From positions 8,805,840 to 8,869,839 of the forward strand of contig JARWIR010000011.1 of assembly GCA_029959085.1 (NCBI GenBank): a DNA stretch of 64,000 nt, in the 5' to 3' direction. The stretch comes from Nemophila menziesii. Taxonomy: Eukaryota > Streptophyta > Magnoliopsida > Boraginales > Hydrophyllaceae. The notes under the pieces were generated by a model, which did no database searches, was not told the origin of the DNA, and saw only the letters and a program-made list of their open reading frames with translations. This document shows positions 32,249 to 43,815 of this stretch, in pieces. A program made the position numbers and the translations under genes. The stretch's first letter is position 1; each line of letters opens with the position of its first letter.

Positions 32249-33493
32249 TCATGGTTTGCGAAATTTAAATCCCTTACCTCTAACTCCCACGAACTTCTCA
32301 GCTCTATTCTTCGTAATCATGGATGGTGCCATCCAAGATTTCGTGGGTAAAGGTGTGTCTGGTAACTTGATAGCGTTACACTCCTCTAGTGATACACTCA
32401 TATCCTCAGTTTCTAAGCTTCGTTTGTTAGTTAGAATGTCCTTCATGAATTTAAGATATTTCGGCAATCTGTTGAGAGCTTCTACAAACGGGATGTTAAT
32501 CTCTAACTTGTTCACAATGTCAAGGAACTTCTGGAAGTCTTTTTCGTTGTTCTTCTTCTTGACACGTGATGGGATTGGTGGAGGAGGACGTGTATTGGTT
32601 ACCACTAGGCTCTCTTTCTTTTCTTGTGTCTTCTTTAGGACACTCTTTTGTTCAATTACCTCTTCCACCTTATCTTCAATTGTGTCTTCAACCACTTTCT
32701 CAGGATTCGAGGTTGGTTCTGGTTCTACTCTAGGTGGAGGTAATTGTTTTCCACTTCTTAATTCAACTGCATGACAAACACCAGCTATAGGAGCAATGGT
32801 ACCACTTGGGAGTTGACCTGTTGGCATTTTTTGAAGTTTACTCGCCATTTGTGATATGGTTTGCTCAATATTCTTAATCACCTTGGACTGGGTTTGGATT
32901 CTTTGTTGGCTCATCTTCATATTTTCTTCAACTAGTTTCATCATCTTAGCCATGATTGAATTCAAACTTGAAGGTTGCTCTTGTATAGATTGTTGCATTG
33001 AATATCGAGGTGGTTCTTGATAAGTTTCGTTATAAAGAGGCGATTCTTGATAGATAGGTTGTGGAGGATAATAAGATTGTGGTCGAGGTTGATAATATAT
33101 CTGTTGATTTCCTACCCAATTATGATTCTGTGGGGGCTGATAATTAGCGTAATTTCCTTGAGATTGATAATAACCATTATAATAATGGTTTCTTTGATGA
33201 GATATGAAGGAAATCGAAGCTGGATTATTCATGCAAGTCTCCCACGAGTGATTTCTTGCTCCACAACTAGGACATGAAGGTAAAGTATGTACTAGATTTA
33301 CCTGAGCTAGTTTTCGCGCTTGTTCTCGTAAATCCTCAAGTTGTTGGTTTAACTCTTTGAACTTTAGAGATTCTAAAGTCTCTTTTTGTTTTTCTGATTT
33401 AAACGGCCAACTTCTCTTGGTTTCGAGAACGTTCTCCATAATTATATTAGCTTCTGCAGGATCTAATAATAAGAAACTTCCCTTTCCTAACAA
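32249..33493 (-). CDS. Gag C-terminal half fused to integrase-tail module (D), 414 codons open
   Basis: An uninterrupted frame starting within the capsid (GKGSFLLLDPAEAN). It carries an intact CCHC knuckle (C-P-S-C, H, C), a Tyr/Gln/Pro-rich region, RSGKQLPPPR, a Glu-rich spacer and the pre-protease block EECNAIKLP. Without any protease it continues in frame into KSWMAPSMITK...VGVRGKGFKFR, recognisable as the SW-GPF-VTK tail of A, B, F and H, and stops at 32249. There is no ATG at its head: the 5' leader joins the middle of the capsid near 33495, so the N-terminal half of gag is deleted. The tail Gly of GPF is Ala and the Phe is Ser. Whether it is expressed is unknown; it could simply be a young deletion derivative. 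Confidence 0.7.
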   Translation of the reverse strand: MLGKGSFLLLDPAEANIIMENVLETKRSWPFKSEKQKETLESLKFKELNQQLEDLREQARKLAQVNLVHTLPSCPSCGARNHSWETCMNNPASISFISHQRNHYYNGYYQSQGNYANYQPPQNHNWVGNQQIYYQPRPQSYYPPQPIYQESPLYNETYQEPPRYSMQQSIQEQPSSLNSIMAKMMKLVEENMKMSQQRIQTQSKVIKNIEQTISQMASKLQKMPTGQLPSGTIAPIAGVCHAVELRSGKQLPPPRVEPEPTSNPEKVVEDTIEDKVEEVIEQKSVLKKTQEKKESLVVTNTRPPPPIPSRVKKKNNEKDFQKFLDIVNKLEINIPFVEALNRLPKYLKFMKDILTNKRSLETEDMSVSLEECNAIKLPDTPLPTKSWMAPSMITKNRAEKFVGVRGKGFKFRKP

Positions 33494-33603
33494 ATCTTCT
33501 CGCCTGGGACTAAAGATCTATAAAACAACACCTAAAAGAAAAAGCGTAAAATAGAACTAACTGAAATATAATCACTAAATAAATGCACAAGGACGATATG
33601 TAG

Positions 33604-33621
33604 TTCCCGACAGCGGCGCCA
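33604..33621 (-). other. Primer binding site of D
   Basis: Element strand TGGCGCCGCTGTCGGGAA, six bases inside the 5' LTR. Confidence 0.78.
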
Positions 33622-33627
33622 AAAACT

Positions 33628-35187
33628 TGGTGTCGACTAGGGTGTGATAAAAATATGATATAAATAAGTGCAAAAATAGACACCCTAGCCTAGCACGGTT
33701 CTGCAAGTATACAAGACGTATGCAAGTTTTAATGAATAAGTAAGATTCGTTCCTTAGAGACTACGAAGGTTAGGAAGAATTTATGCAAATATTCAAGTGC
33801 AGATATAAAAAGTTAGATAAAATAATACGCAAAGAATTAAAAGGAAATAGATTTTTGTTGATCTTTAAATAAGGAAATTAACTAAGAAATTAAAAGACAA
33901 AAAATTAAATAAAATAGAGAAGCAAATAGTATGATAGTTTAGCTCGAGATATTAGCAAGTAATCCCCACTAGTTTTGGTTATTCTATCGTATAAGGGTGA
34001 ATCAAGCGATATGCAATAATCAGGATTCCAAATTCCCATACCTTAGAGCTTAAGAGCGACTAAGGGGGCTATAGACACACCACGAGGCAGCCTAAACTTA
34101 GGGTTATCAAGCGCTACCAAGGCCCTAAGCAATTCAATTCCAAACATGGTGATAGTGGTGAAAACATACCCTAATGATTATCTAGTTAGGTTGATTTGTC
34201 AAGTCTAAACCTTATTCTAGACGTTATCTGGAGTTTCAATAATTAGACACTCAGTTAAGGTGACCATCTAACTACTATTAAGGTAATCCTATACTCGTGC
34301 ACTAGCAAGGAAAACAGTCATTAAATCGAAACACATAAACATAACATAAAACATGAATTCAAATTGAATACCAAAGTATCCCGAATCAAATAGAAAAACT
34401 AGGGTTCATAAAAATATGCTAAATCCCAAGCTAAAATCAGTTAGTTCATACTGATGAAAGAAAAGAAAAGAATTACAAATTTGAAGGTTGAAGATGACAT
34501 AATATGGTGTTCTAATCCCTCCAGACTTCTCTTCTTGTTGTAAGCTTCTTCCTGGCTGAAGGTTTAGCCAAGGATGATATTCTTGTAATAAGAGGTTGTA
34601 TTTATAGGGTATAGGAAGACCGAATTCGTTTCTTGAAGTATAAGGTAGGTTTTGGACTCCAAGCCCAACTCAAATTCGTAACCCTAGAGTCTAGAAAAGG
34701 TAAGATTTTGATGCTGTTTTGTTTTTGCCGTAACTGATTCAATACTTATCCGTTTGACGCGTTTGAGTAATCGAAATTCATCGTCTCGGAAAGCTCTTTA
34801 ACTTTGATGTTGACCATTTTTCCAAATTCCTAGTCAATCTTGAGATATAAGCCCTTTTTTGGTAGTAGAGGCTAGAATTCAAATTTATATGGCAACTATA
34901 TCTTTTCCTTTTTCATAATTCTTGTCTTTATCTTCAATTTCCATGTTTATCCTCTTTCCTTTAGCTCATAGAATTAAATTAGACTCTAATTAGTTACCAT
35001 ATATCTTTAAAACTTCACACTAAATAAATAATTAAACCCAATATGCTCTAAAAATAATAATTAATTAATGCAAGACACAAAATAGGAAATTGTACTAAAT
35101 CATGATAAAATCGACCTACACTCTAATAAATACACCTAAAATGATGTCTCCAACTAGGATTAATTCATGACAAATGGGGAGACATCA
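33628..35187 (-). repeat. 5' LTR of D
   Basis: 1,560 bases, related to but distinct from the B LTR. TATA box TATAAATA (- strand) at 34599-34606. A perfect 10-base inverted pair lies at the LTR head: TGATGTCTCC at 35142 and GGAGACATCA at 35178-35187. Confidence 0.88.
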
Positions 35188-35249
35188 GTAGGATACTAAA
35201 TTCTGAGTTTGGGGTGAAAAAGAGGAGATTTTGGCATGTTCAGGAGCTC

Positions 35250-35660
35250 CCGCCGGCTACCTGGTCGCACGACCTGTATGCCAGGGCCATTCAAGGACCG
35301 CGACGGTGTGAAATATTCTCAAAAGAAGAAAAGTCAAAATCTACTACTGGTATATCAGCCACTCTGGCCGGCTAACCGGTAAAGAAATCGTATCGTCACA
35401 CGCACCAAAGGGTTGTGACGGTCCAAATTAGTGAAGTTTATAGATAGGGACCGACATACCGACCGGAGGACTGGCTTACTGGTTTCTTCGAAGGGTCGCG
35501 ACGGTTTATGACTACGGTCTAGGTCAGAAATATTAAAGGGTTGGACCGGCCTACTGGCGTTCTGAGCGGCTAGCCGACCAAGAACCGTGTCATCATTCTC
35601 GACAATCCGTGCCATGGTCTGGGAACAATGAGAATTCCACCGGCAAGCCGGTGAGATGGC
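35250..35660 (+). repeat. CCGG-type dyad array of E (degenerate)
   Basis: Dyads near 35252, 35368, 35450, 35543 and 35638, such as GGCCGGCTAACCGGT, GGACCGGCCTACTGG and ACCGGCAAGCCGGT. The spacing is about 90-115 bases, with TCGCGACGGTTT-like segments between. The pattern is the same as in H but more mutated. Confidence 0.75.
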
Positions 35661-35782
35661 TGGTGTACGGTGTGGTGGCGGTTTTATGTTCAATTAAAGA
35701 GACTCTATGGTCTCTTACTATGGAAAACCTAAACCTAGCTTCTTTCAACTTCACCAATACAAAAGTTTCAGTCCAAAACACT

Positions 35783-35790
35783 TATAAAAC
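35783..35790 (+). promoter_or_regulatory. Candidate TATA box upstream of ORF3 in E
   Basis: TATAAAAC follows the dyad array, and a C/T-rich leader runs to the ORF3 region, as in A. Confidence 0.4.
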
Positions 35791-35926
35791 ACCTTGAAGC
35801 TTGATCAAACCTTCAAACAAGTCACAAAAATACCATTAAATCTTTCCTCCATCCTCCATAAACACATAATCTTTGTTACATCCATTCCATAACACTAAAA
35901 ACACCAAAGATCATCAAGATTTTAAG

Positions 35927-36408
35927 ATGTCTTCCACTACAAGTAAATCTATTCCCTTCCTCTATTGTTCAAAATCCACCATCCAAACAACAACCTCAAA
36001 CCAAATCAATATTTCATAAATTTATTCGTACATGGTGCATCTTGAGTTGTGGGTTAACAAAAATTACGAACATAACTAATGATATGGATTACAAGAGGAA
36101 GCGTTAAATCTTAGGGAAGAAATAGAATTTGCTTGGTGCTAGAAACCATCAAAATTGATAAACCAATTACAAAGAAACCAAAGCTTGAGATAACTACACA
36201 AGAACCACTACGAAAATATAACATGAGAAAGAGGCTACCAGCCAAACCAAAAGAAAAGAAACTAATACCCGAGGATCAAGGTTCATCTTCAAATATTCAA
36301 GTCAATCCAGAGGAGGTTGTATCTACACATCCTGAGTGGGCAGATATGTTAATGAAAGGAATCACAAAGTTAGAAGACAAAAATTGCCGTTGCTTCATGC
36401 AAATTTGA
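35927..36408 (+). pseudogene. ORF3 remnant of E
   Basis: Degenerate. An ATG at 35927 opens a short frame. A TTGAGTTGTGGGT motif near 36040 corresponds to the pre-ORF3 motif of A, and a 91-codon stretch (36133-36408) is Lys/Pro-rich (RLPAKPKEKKL) with a short helical end. The conserved central domain is absent. Assignment rests mainly on position between the array and the post-ORF3 hairpin. Confidence 0.5.
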
Positions 36409-38009
36409 AGGATGAACTACAATATTGATAAGATCATGGCTATGCTAGAAATACAAGATAATTCTTCTTCCAAATATGAATGGAGAAACATATTTTTTGG
36501 CCATGTATCACCTCATAACCCTTCTCCTTAATTTATTATGTGTTAGTTTCGTTTAGGTTAAATTTTATTTGCTTTATTGAGTATTGTTTTTCCGAGTCGT
36601 GGGGACACAACTCAGTTTTGCGTTAAGGGTGGGGATTCGTTGTCCTCATCTTACTTTTTGTTTTAGCATGAAAATTTAAATTTTAGGGTTAGAATTGGCA
36701 TATAATATAGTGAATGTCCATATTGAGCATGTTTTTAATTAAGTCAATGATAGTAGGTAGTATGTTTTTGAATAGTGTCACAAACATGTTTAGTATGCAT
36801 TCCTGAATACAGGAAATAAAAGATAGGGAAGATTAACAAACAATGCGTATGAATTGTCAAGTTAAATCTAAGGGAGATTTGAGCGGTGTGTAGAACGTGA
36901 GGTCTGAAATTAGTTGATAACCTGCCTAATCTATGAACTAAAAGTGAACTGACGAGATCTAGTAGTTAAAAAAATGAATAAGGTAGTTCTTTCATGTAGG
37001 CCACTTGAAGCCTTTTAAGCTTTCTCACCCATTTTAAATTAAATATATTATTATCCGTCTTAGCCCCCTCTTAAACTTTCTAAAGTCTTTTATTAGCCAC
37101 ATTAAAGCCATACCCCTTACTTTATAGGACATATCCATATGACCCGCACTCGAATCGCGAACCTGATATGAGTCCTTTTAGAGCTTGAGTTTGGGGTGGT
37201 GGGTTTCATCATTGGGGAACATTGGGATTGGTTAATTGTAATTGTGATAATATTGATGATGAGTTCATTGTCACCCTTTGCAGGGGTAAAAGAAATATAT
37301 ACATATGTTGAAAATAAAAGAATTATGAGGAAAAATAAAAAGGTGGTATGACATCTCACATCAAAAAAAGGAGTCATAACCAACTTAGAGAACATATGTA
37401 AAAAAGATTGAATATGATTTGGATCGGCAAAGTGGAAACTGTTATGTAATCATCACTGAAAGGTTTTATTGGGTTATTTGGGGATGCTATGTTAAGAAGC
37501 ATCAAAAATTGGGTTGAGTGAGAATATCTTCGAGTGGAACTCGAAATCTAGGGCGATTCGTTGATGGAACGTGAGGAGAGAGCCAAAAACTCACCTTTCA
37601 TTATCCAAATATATATCATACCGTCCCTAAGCCAACGTTATAAATAAAAACATTAGGATTTCTAACTAATAGATTGAGAAACAATGAGGGCGTAGTTAGT
37701 TGGACCAATGGATACTATATTAGGACCTATGACTACCCTATATCCATCAACCATGAACTAAGTGAAAACCTCTCCTTCTGGCATTGCGAAATTAATATGG
37801 ACTTAAACTTATGGATTGTTGATTATGTGTATATTAAGTATGTATGTGCATTATTTCTTTGACATTACTACATGTTTTTAGATATTTTTATCTAGGATCA
37901 TTCATTGCTTTCTATTCTTCTTTTTCTTCTTCTTCTATATTTATTGTTGACTACCCTACTGTTTTTATCTTTATTGTGTCTGGGTGACACAACTTTGAGT
38001 TGGGGATCT
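36409..38009 (+). other. 3' non-coding region of E
   Basis: Hairpin GAGTCGTG-GGGA-CACAACTC (36594-36613), GAGTTTGGGGTGGTGGG near 37190, long-range stem arms CTTTGCAGG (37276-37284) and TCGGCAAAG (37424-37432, imperfect), the GTGAGGAGAGAGCC block at 37571-37594, and a polypurine tract at about 37994-38009. Confidence 0.7.
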
Positions 38010-38986
38010 TGATGTATCCATTTATGTGCTACAATAATGTAGTTATGAGACATCATTTTAGGGGTATATAGCACTTAATTTCAATATTTTCCCCATTTAT
38101 TTATACTTTACACTTTCTTGTCTAGTTTTAGGTGTTTTGCTATTTTGTGAGCTTATGCTCGTAAGTTGTGTGTTATTTGTGTAGGACTTAAATAATGGAA
38201 TCTATTACATTTTGTGATAATTATAAGAAGTGAAGAAAAATAAATAAAATCCCTTAGTCATAATTAAAAAGGAAAAGTTTGGATATATTTGAAAAGTAAA
38301 GAATCTGCCATGCTTGATTAACATTCACTAATTTAAAAGTTTTAATAAATCGGTCATGACCCCTTATATAATCATATAGATACTTAAATTTAGGTTTTCT
38401 ACATATAAAGTACATTAAATTCCGATAAGTAACGAAAGAGATGTGATCAAATCAATCTGCAAGAATTTATCATGTCCTACAATTTAGGAATACAAATTTT
38501 GGTACGATTTGGACTCCTTACCCAAGTCCCCTGGTAATTGTTAGGTTGCCTCCTATGTCCACCCGGAAGGGGGTTAGGAGGAATATAAAATCATGGCTAT
38601 GGATATCACACAATTCTCCCTTTAGTAATAATTATAAAATAATAGTTGGGATTACTTGCTGTTTCTCGAGCTAAACACTCATACATCATCTCTCTTCTTA
38701 TTTATTTTACAGTCTTTAGTTTAATTAGTTAATTATTAGAGTCTTGAAAACCAACCAAATATTTTAGAGTCTTTTAGCGTATTATTATTCTAATTTCTTT
38801 TATTTCACTTTATATTTGCATTAGTCATAACTAACTTTTATAGTCCTAGAGATCGATATATGTTTTACTTATACATTACTTGCAAACTACTCGTACGCTT
38901 GCAGTGAGTTTTTCGTAGTGGGCTAGGGTGTTAGTTCTCTTATTTATATCGTTATTTAACTATTTATCTATCACATCCTAACCACC
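38010..38986 (+). repeat. 3' LTR of E (short form)
   Basis: It begins TGATGTATCC after the polypurine tract, has an imperfect head inverted repeat (GAGACATCA near 38050), and appears to end at TCCTAACCA, about 980 bases. That is shorter than the ~1.55-kb LTRs of the other elements. The right boundary is judged from the CA end and the change in homology. Confidence 0.65.
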
Positions 38987-39373
38987 ACTAAGGAGCTAGG
39001 AGGATATTAGAGTCCCGACTAATATAAAATACCGATTTTACCCTTAGACAAAAGCATTAACTATATGAACTTAGATTATTCCCTAGCGAGATTATGTATA
39101 TTCTACGTAATCTCTTTAGTATTTACTTTAGTTTAGTTTAATTACTCAATATTCTTGCATTTAGTCTTTTAATATTCAAAAACCAAAAGAAATATCTACT
39201 TTATTTATTTCTGCAACTAATTCTACTAATCATTTAAACATATTAATCTTACCTTGCAATTTCTACAGAGACAATAATCCCGATTTACTCACTTATTACT
39301 TGCACAACCCGTACACTTGCGGTTGTCGCTTCTCTTCTTTAGTGTTAATTTTTATCACACTCTAGGAGCGACG
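38987..39373 (+). repeat. LTR fragment related to the H LTR
   Basis: It resembles the 3' part of the H LTR read in reverse: CTAGGAG...TAGAGTCCCG, then TACACTTGCGGTTGT and a TATCACACTCTAGGAGCGAC end. No matching left half is present, so it is a remnant that E probably interrupted or replaced. Confidence 0.55.
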
Positions 39374-40407
39374 ATAAGGTTACCCCTAAATAAGGGGGTG
39401 GATGAAATTATCCATAAAATGTCTTACCCAATCGGTTCTAACTGCTAAAACAAAAGATGCGAGTAAGAAAGTTACGAAATCCATGGAAGATCGAAAGAAA
39501 ACTGAGACGAGCTTCAACAGTGAGTCAACTAGGTTGTTTTTAAAATAAATGATCGAACCCTGTAACAGCAACATGGATGGGGTTAAAAGTACTAACAAAG
39601 TTTTCAAATTTAGCCGTACGAATGGTAATGGTGTTAAGAAAGGACAAGAAATGGCTATGGATAGGAAGAAGGACGAGAGTGGTGTTGGGCTTTTTGTGAG
39701 TAGAAGTTTTATGAAAGAGAAAGGAGCTAAAAAAAACATTTAAAGAAGGGGAGGTGAGGCTTGCCAAGCTGGTAGAGGATATGGTCAAACAAATAAAGTC
39801 CCCATCCCCACGTAGCAATGAACTTCTTTTTGGTAGCTTTACCAAACTTAGCTCGGTTACTAATAGTCCTAAGGTTATCATATACCCAAGGCAAGTTAAT
39901 TCTAACCTTAGTAATAAGTCACCCAACTACACTTCACCCAAATAATTTTTGACATAACATAACTCCATTAACCATAATTTCTCTCCCGTTCAAACACCTT
40001 CACCCTCCAACACAATCAAATCTGCCCCCTTTACAAAACCAACTCATGAGATTCACATATCTGATGGGTACACAACACCAATTCATACACCACAATCTTC
40101 GAATCTCATCTCTTATAGAGATTCTTAAAACCCAATCCAAACTATTAGTATTAAGGAGAGCACGAGAAAAAATTGCAACAACTGAGAAGACTGAAAAAAA
40201 AAGGTAGACGATTAAAACAAGGTCAAGGAAGAATAAGAGGCGTAATCAAACTTAAGTGAATATGAAGAGACAAAAAACTATATGGGCATCTCGTAACACA
40301 GTTAATAAAGCTCAGGTAGAAGAAGTTGAGAAAGAATAGTAGGTGGGTAACAATGAAGTAGCTCAAGAGGTTTATGGGGTTGGCCTTAATCAACCCCTAG
40401 ACAAATA
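39374..40407 (+). other. Unresolved region upstream of LINE ORF2
   Basis: Two short + strand open stretches (39549-39743 and 39754-39945), rich in Lys, Ser and Asn, may be remnants of LINE ORF1, but I cannot recognise an ORF1 domain or zinc knuckle. A simple GAGA/AAAAAAG-rich stretch follows. Assignment is by position only. Confidence 0.3.
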
Positions 40408-43400
40408 ATGATACAACCCGACTGGAGCTGTCAAGGTATTGGCACAACCTTGACAGTTTAGACCCTATATGGTATTGTGACAAAATATCAGTCTCGTGTA
40501 TTGTTCATTTCGGAAACTAAGAACGTTTATATTTCAGTTAAGAAATTAGAAAAACCTATTAATATGAAATTTTTGGACACGGTAGAACCACGAGGTTTAA
40601 GTGGTGTCCTTTCTATATTTGCGAAAGAATATATGGATATTAATATACTTAGTAGATCAATTAATCATATACATTATTCGATTAAGGATGGGGATACACT
40701 ATTTTATACAACTTTTGTATACGGGTCCCCAAATGACAAATTTAAAGAACAATGTTTAGACTTATATAGTAGTTGTTGCCCTGTAAATGATGTACTTTGG
40801 AATTTAATTGGTGACTTTAATAATATAAGAAGTATTTCTGATAAGAAAGGAGGGGACTTCACTTTAAAAATAAATGACCCAATTTAACGGTTTCTTAAAA
40901 CATAAAAAATTAGAATAAATTGTGAGTAAAGGTTGCAAATATTCTTGGTCTAATAAAAGAAGGGATGGAGAGATGATAAAATATTTTATAGATAGAGCAT
41001 TTTATAATAAGAAGTGGGTTAATCAGTTCCACACAACTTGGGTAGCTTTGTTGCCAACTGTAGGGTTTGATCATTCTCCACAAGTTTTACATATGAAAGA
41101 AAACCATATTAACAGAGATAGGAGATTATGCTTTGAGAGTATATGGACTAAGGAAGCTGAATGTTTAAAAATTATTAAAAAGGTGTAGGAAGTTAAGAAA
41201 TATACCTATGGTTAAAAAAGAGATGCACTAACTTATAAGCTTAAGAAATATAGTGAATTACTTACTACTTGGAGTAAGAAGAAACTAAAAACAATAGAAA
41301 ACTTATTGAATCTTACATGTGTAAACTGGAAAAAATTTATAATGACCCTAATGCATAAAATTGAGAGGAATATAATGAAACTTTTAAAAAAGTAGAATTA
41401 GTATGAAAAAATGTAGAGGATATTTGGGCCTCTAGATCTAGGATTACCTTGCCAAAAAGAGGGGACAAAAATACATCATGTTTTCATACATCTACTATGG
41501 AAAGAAGGAAGGTTAATAAAATTGTAAAAATTACTAAGGATGATGGGAGTTGGATAGAAAACTTACCTCACATTTAAAATAAAATTAAAGGATACGTTGA
41601 TAACATTTTTAAGAGTATGGGTCCAAGATATTTCAAAAATATTTGAATCTTATAGGCCCTACGGTAAATGAGAATATGAATAATATCCATAATAAACCTT
41701 TGGTTTTGAGGAAATTACAAAACCTATTTATGAACTAGGTTCCAATAAGGCCCTAGGTCCTGATGGATACCCAAATTTCTTTTTCAAAAAGTATTGAAAA
41801 ATTATTAAAATACATGTTTTAAGACTTATTAATAACTTTTGGTATAGTGAGGGAAGTTTAGAGGATATTAATCTCACTTTTATATTCCCTATACCAAAAC
41901 TTGCTAAACCTATTAACAAAAAGCATTATAGACCCATCAGTTGTTCTAATTTTATTTATAAAATAAAAGCTAAAATTCTTTTTAATAGATTGCAACCAGT
42001 TATGACAATACTGGTTGATGAAAACCAAACAGCTTTCATACCTAGAAGGTATATACAAGAGAACACTACAGTAGCTATGATATTATAAATTATATTAAAG
42101 AAGATAGAACTTCAAAATCATAATATATGACAGTAAAACTTTGTATTCAAAACGCTTATGAGAATGTTGAATGGGAATTTTTGAAAAAATGATGAAAAAA
42201 ATGGGTTTTAACACTTATTCTGTTAGCAAAATAATGAGATGTGTAAATTTTGTAAGTTATTCTTTACTTATTATTGGTTCTCCTATAAAGATAGATAAAT
42301 ACAAAAGAGGATTAATACAAGGAGACCCATTGTCTCCTTTCTTATTTTGTATGATATCTCAAGTACTATCAATACTTTATTAAGAATAAAAAAGATAATA
42401 ACATCATGGAAGGGATAAAAATTTCAAAAATGGCACCTAGTGTTGCACACTTACTTTTTGCAGGTTATAGTATATTCCTTATGAAGGTTAATTATGAATA
42501 AATTGAGGGTTTTAATGATGTAATTAACAAGTATATTATGCAACTGGTATGAAACTTAACCATAACAAATGTGGTGTGAAATTTAGCCCTAATACACCAA
42601 GTTATATACTATTATAATGGCAACAAATTGAATATGGAAATTACCAATAATTTAGGAAGTTATTTAGGACTTTCCATTGAACGTGGAAGATCTAAAGTGA
42701 AAGATCTTAATATATTAGTAAAAATAACCTTGAAAAGAATGGATAATTGGAAAAACTTATTCCTATTTGAAGCAAGAAAAAAAATATTAATTAAAGTTGT
42801 ATTGAAAAATCTCCCAAATTGTTTTATGTCATCTTATCTAATACCCTAAGAAAGTTTGCTATTTGATATCCTCTCAGATTGAAAATTTCAGGTGGGGTAG
42901 TAATGGAAACAAAAAAAAATACATTGGGGTAGTTTGAATACACTTACTAAAAGTAAATATTCTAGAGGTTTTTAGGGTTTAGAGACTTACATCTTATGAA
43001 TCTTGCCCTATTACGCAAGCAAGCTAAGACCTAGATTAACAAACCTGATTTTTTTTTACTTTATAAGATTTTTAAAGGAAAATATTTTCCATTATGCTCT
43101 TTCCTTGAAGGTCAGATGGAAAGCTCACCCTCTTGGGGTTGGAGGAGCCTAATGACTAGGAGAGACATAGTGAAAAATGACATTGAATGGAAATTAGGAT
43201 ATGGTTATAGCATTAATCTTCATACAGATAAATGGATTAATAATTCAGATGAAGTAATAAAACCAAACAAAGGGGAAATTAGAAAAGTAGGGGACCTTAT
43301 GGCTATGAATGATAGAAGATGGACTGTAATTTTGGTTAATGAAGCCTATTCTTCTGAAATGTCCAATATTATATTAAATACATTCATACCTCATTCAGAT

Positions 43401-43815
43401 GGTAAGGATAAACCATATTGGGTTAACAGTGAAGATGGAATATATCAGTTAAAAAATGTTACCAAATATTGAAAGAATAGAAGGATAAAACTGAATTTGG
43501 GAAGAGGGGTTATAAAATAAAATCATCCTATATTATCTTATCTAAGACATAGAAGAGGATTTAGAGCCTTAAAGTTTCCCCCAAGATTAAAAAATTATTT
43601 TGGAAACTAGTCAAAAATTTACTACCTACAAATGGAAATATGTTTAAAAGGAAGATTATAAATTCTCCAATATGTGATATATGTTATAAAGCCACTGAAA
43701 CTACTGAACATATGATACTTGATTGTGAATGGGTAACGACGGTTTGGTTTGCTTCACCATTTACTTTACTAACTTGCAACCATTATGCTAATAGAATTAA
43801 TACTTGGATGGCAAG
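40408..43815 (+). pseudogene. LINE ORF2: endonuclease-reverse transcriptase (inactive)
   Basis: It starts at ATG 40408 with WSCQGIG, then SETK (40510) and GDFNNI (40810) of the APE-type endonuclease, and a DHSP motif near 41070. RT motifs follow in scattered frames: ALGPDGYP (41750), YRPISCSN (41930), QGDPLSPFLF (42318). The catalytic FADD is now F-A-G-Y (about 42459), so both aspartates are lost. A zf-RVT finger (CDIC...H...C) lies at 43670-43715. Many stops and frameshifts. The last frame runs directly into the copia LTR, whose first bases supply its stop. Confidence 0.82.

Larger units (their letters stand above)
29535..35187 (-). mobile_element. Athila-like element D (reduced, gag plus tail)
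   Basis: From right to left: 5' LTR (33628-35187), primer site (33604-33621), a gag frame lacking the capsid N-terminus and protease (33493-32249), palindrome array, ORF3 with an internal deletion, 3' non-coding region. It is cut at 29535 where the 5' LTR of B begins, so B lies inside D and the other end of D is outside the window. D is in turn flanked at 35188 by E on the opposite strand. Confidence 0.85.
35188..38986 (+). mobile_element. Athila-like element E, 3' part
   Basis: The + strand remainder of an element whose 5' part lies left of D, outside the window. It has a palindrome array (35250-35660), ORF3 remnant, post-ORF3 hairpin, 3' non-coding region with the usual motifs, polypurine tract (TTTGAGTTGGGGATCT) and 3' LTR. 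Confidence 0.78.
39374..43815 (+). mobile_element. L1-type LINE, degenerate
   Basis: The + strand order is a poorly readable 5' part, endonuclease, reverse transcriptase and C-terminal zinc finger, as in plant L1/Cin4-like LINEs. Its 3' end is cut at 43815 by the copia LTR. Any remainder would lie beyond the right edge of the window. Confidence 0.8.

Noticed and set aside
39386..39926. Long - strand frames opposite the LINE 5' part
   Set aside because: Ser/Leu/Phe-rich composition typical of the reverse of a Lys/Ser/Asn-rich + strand; no recognisable motif.
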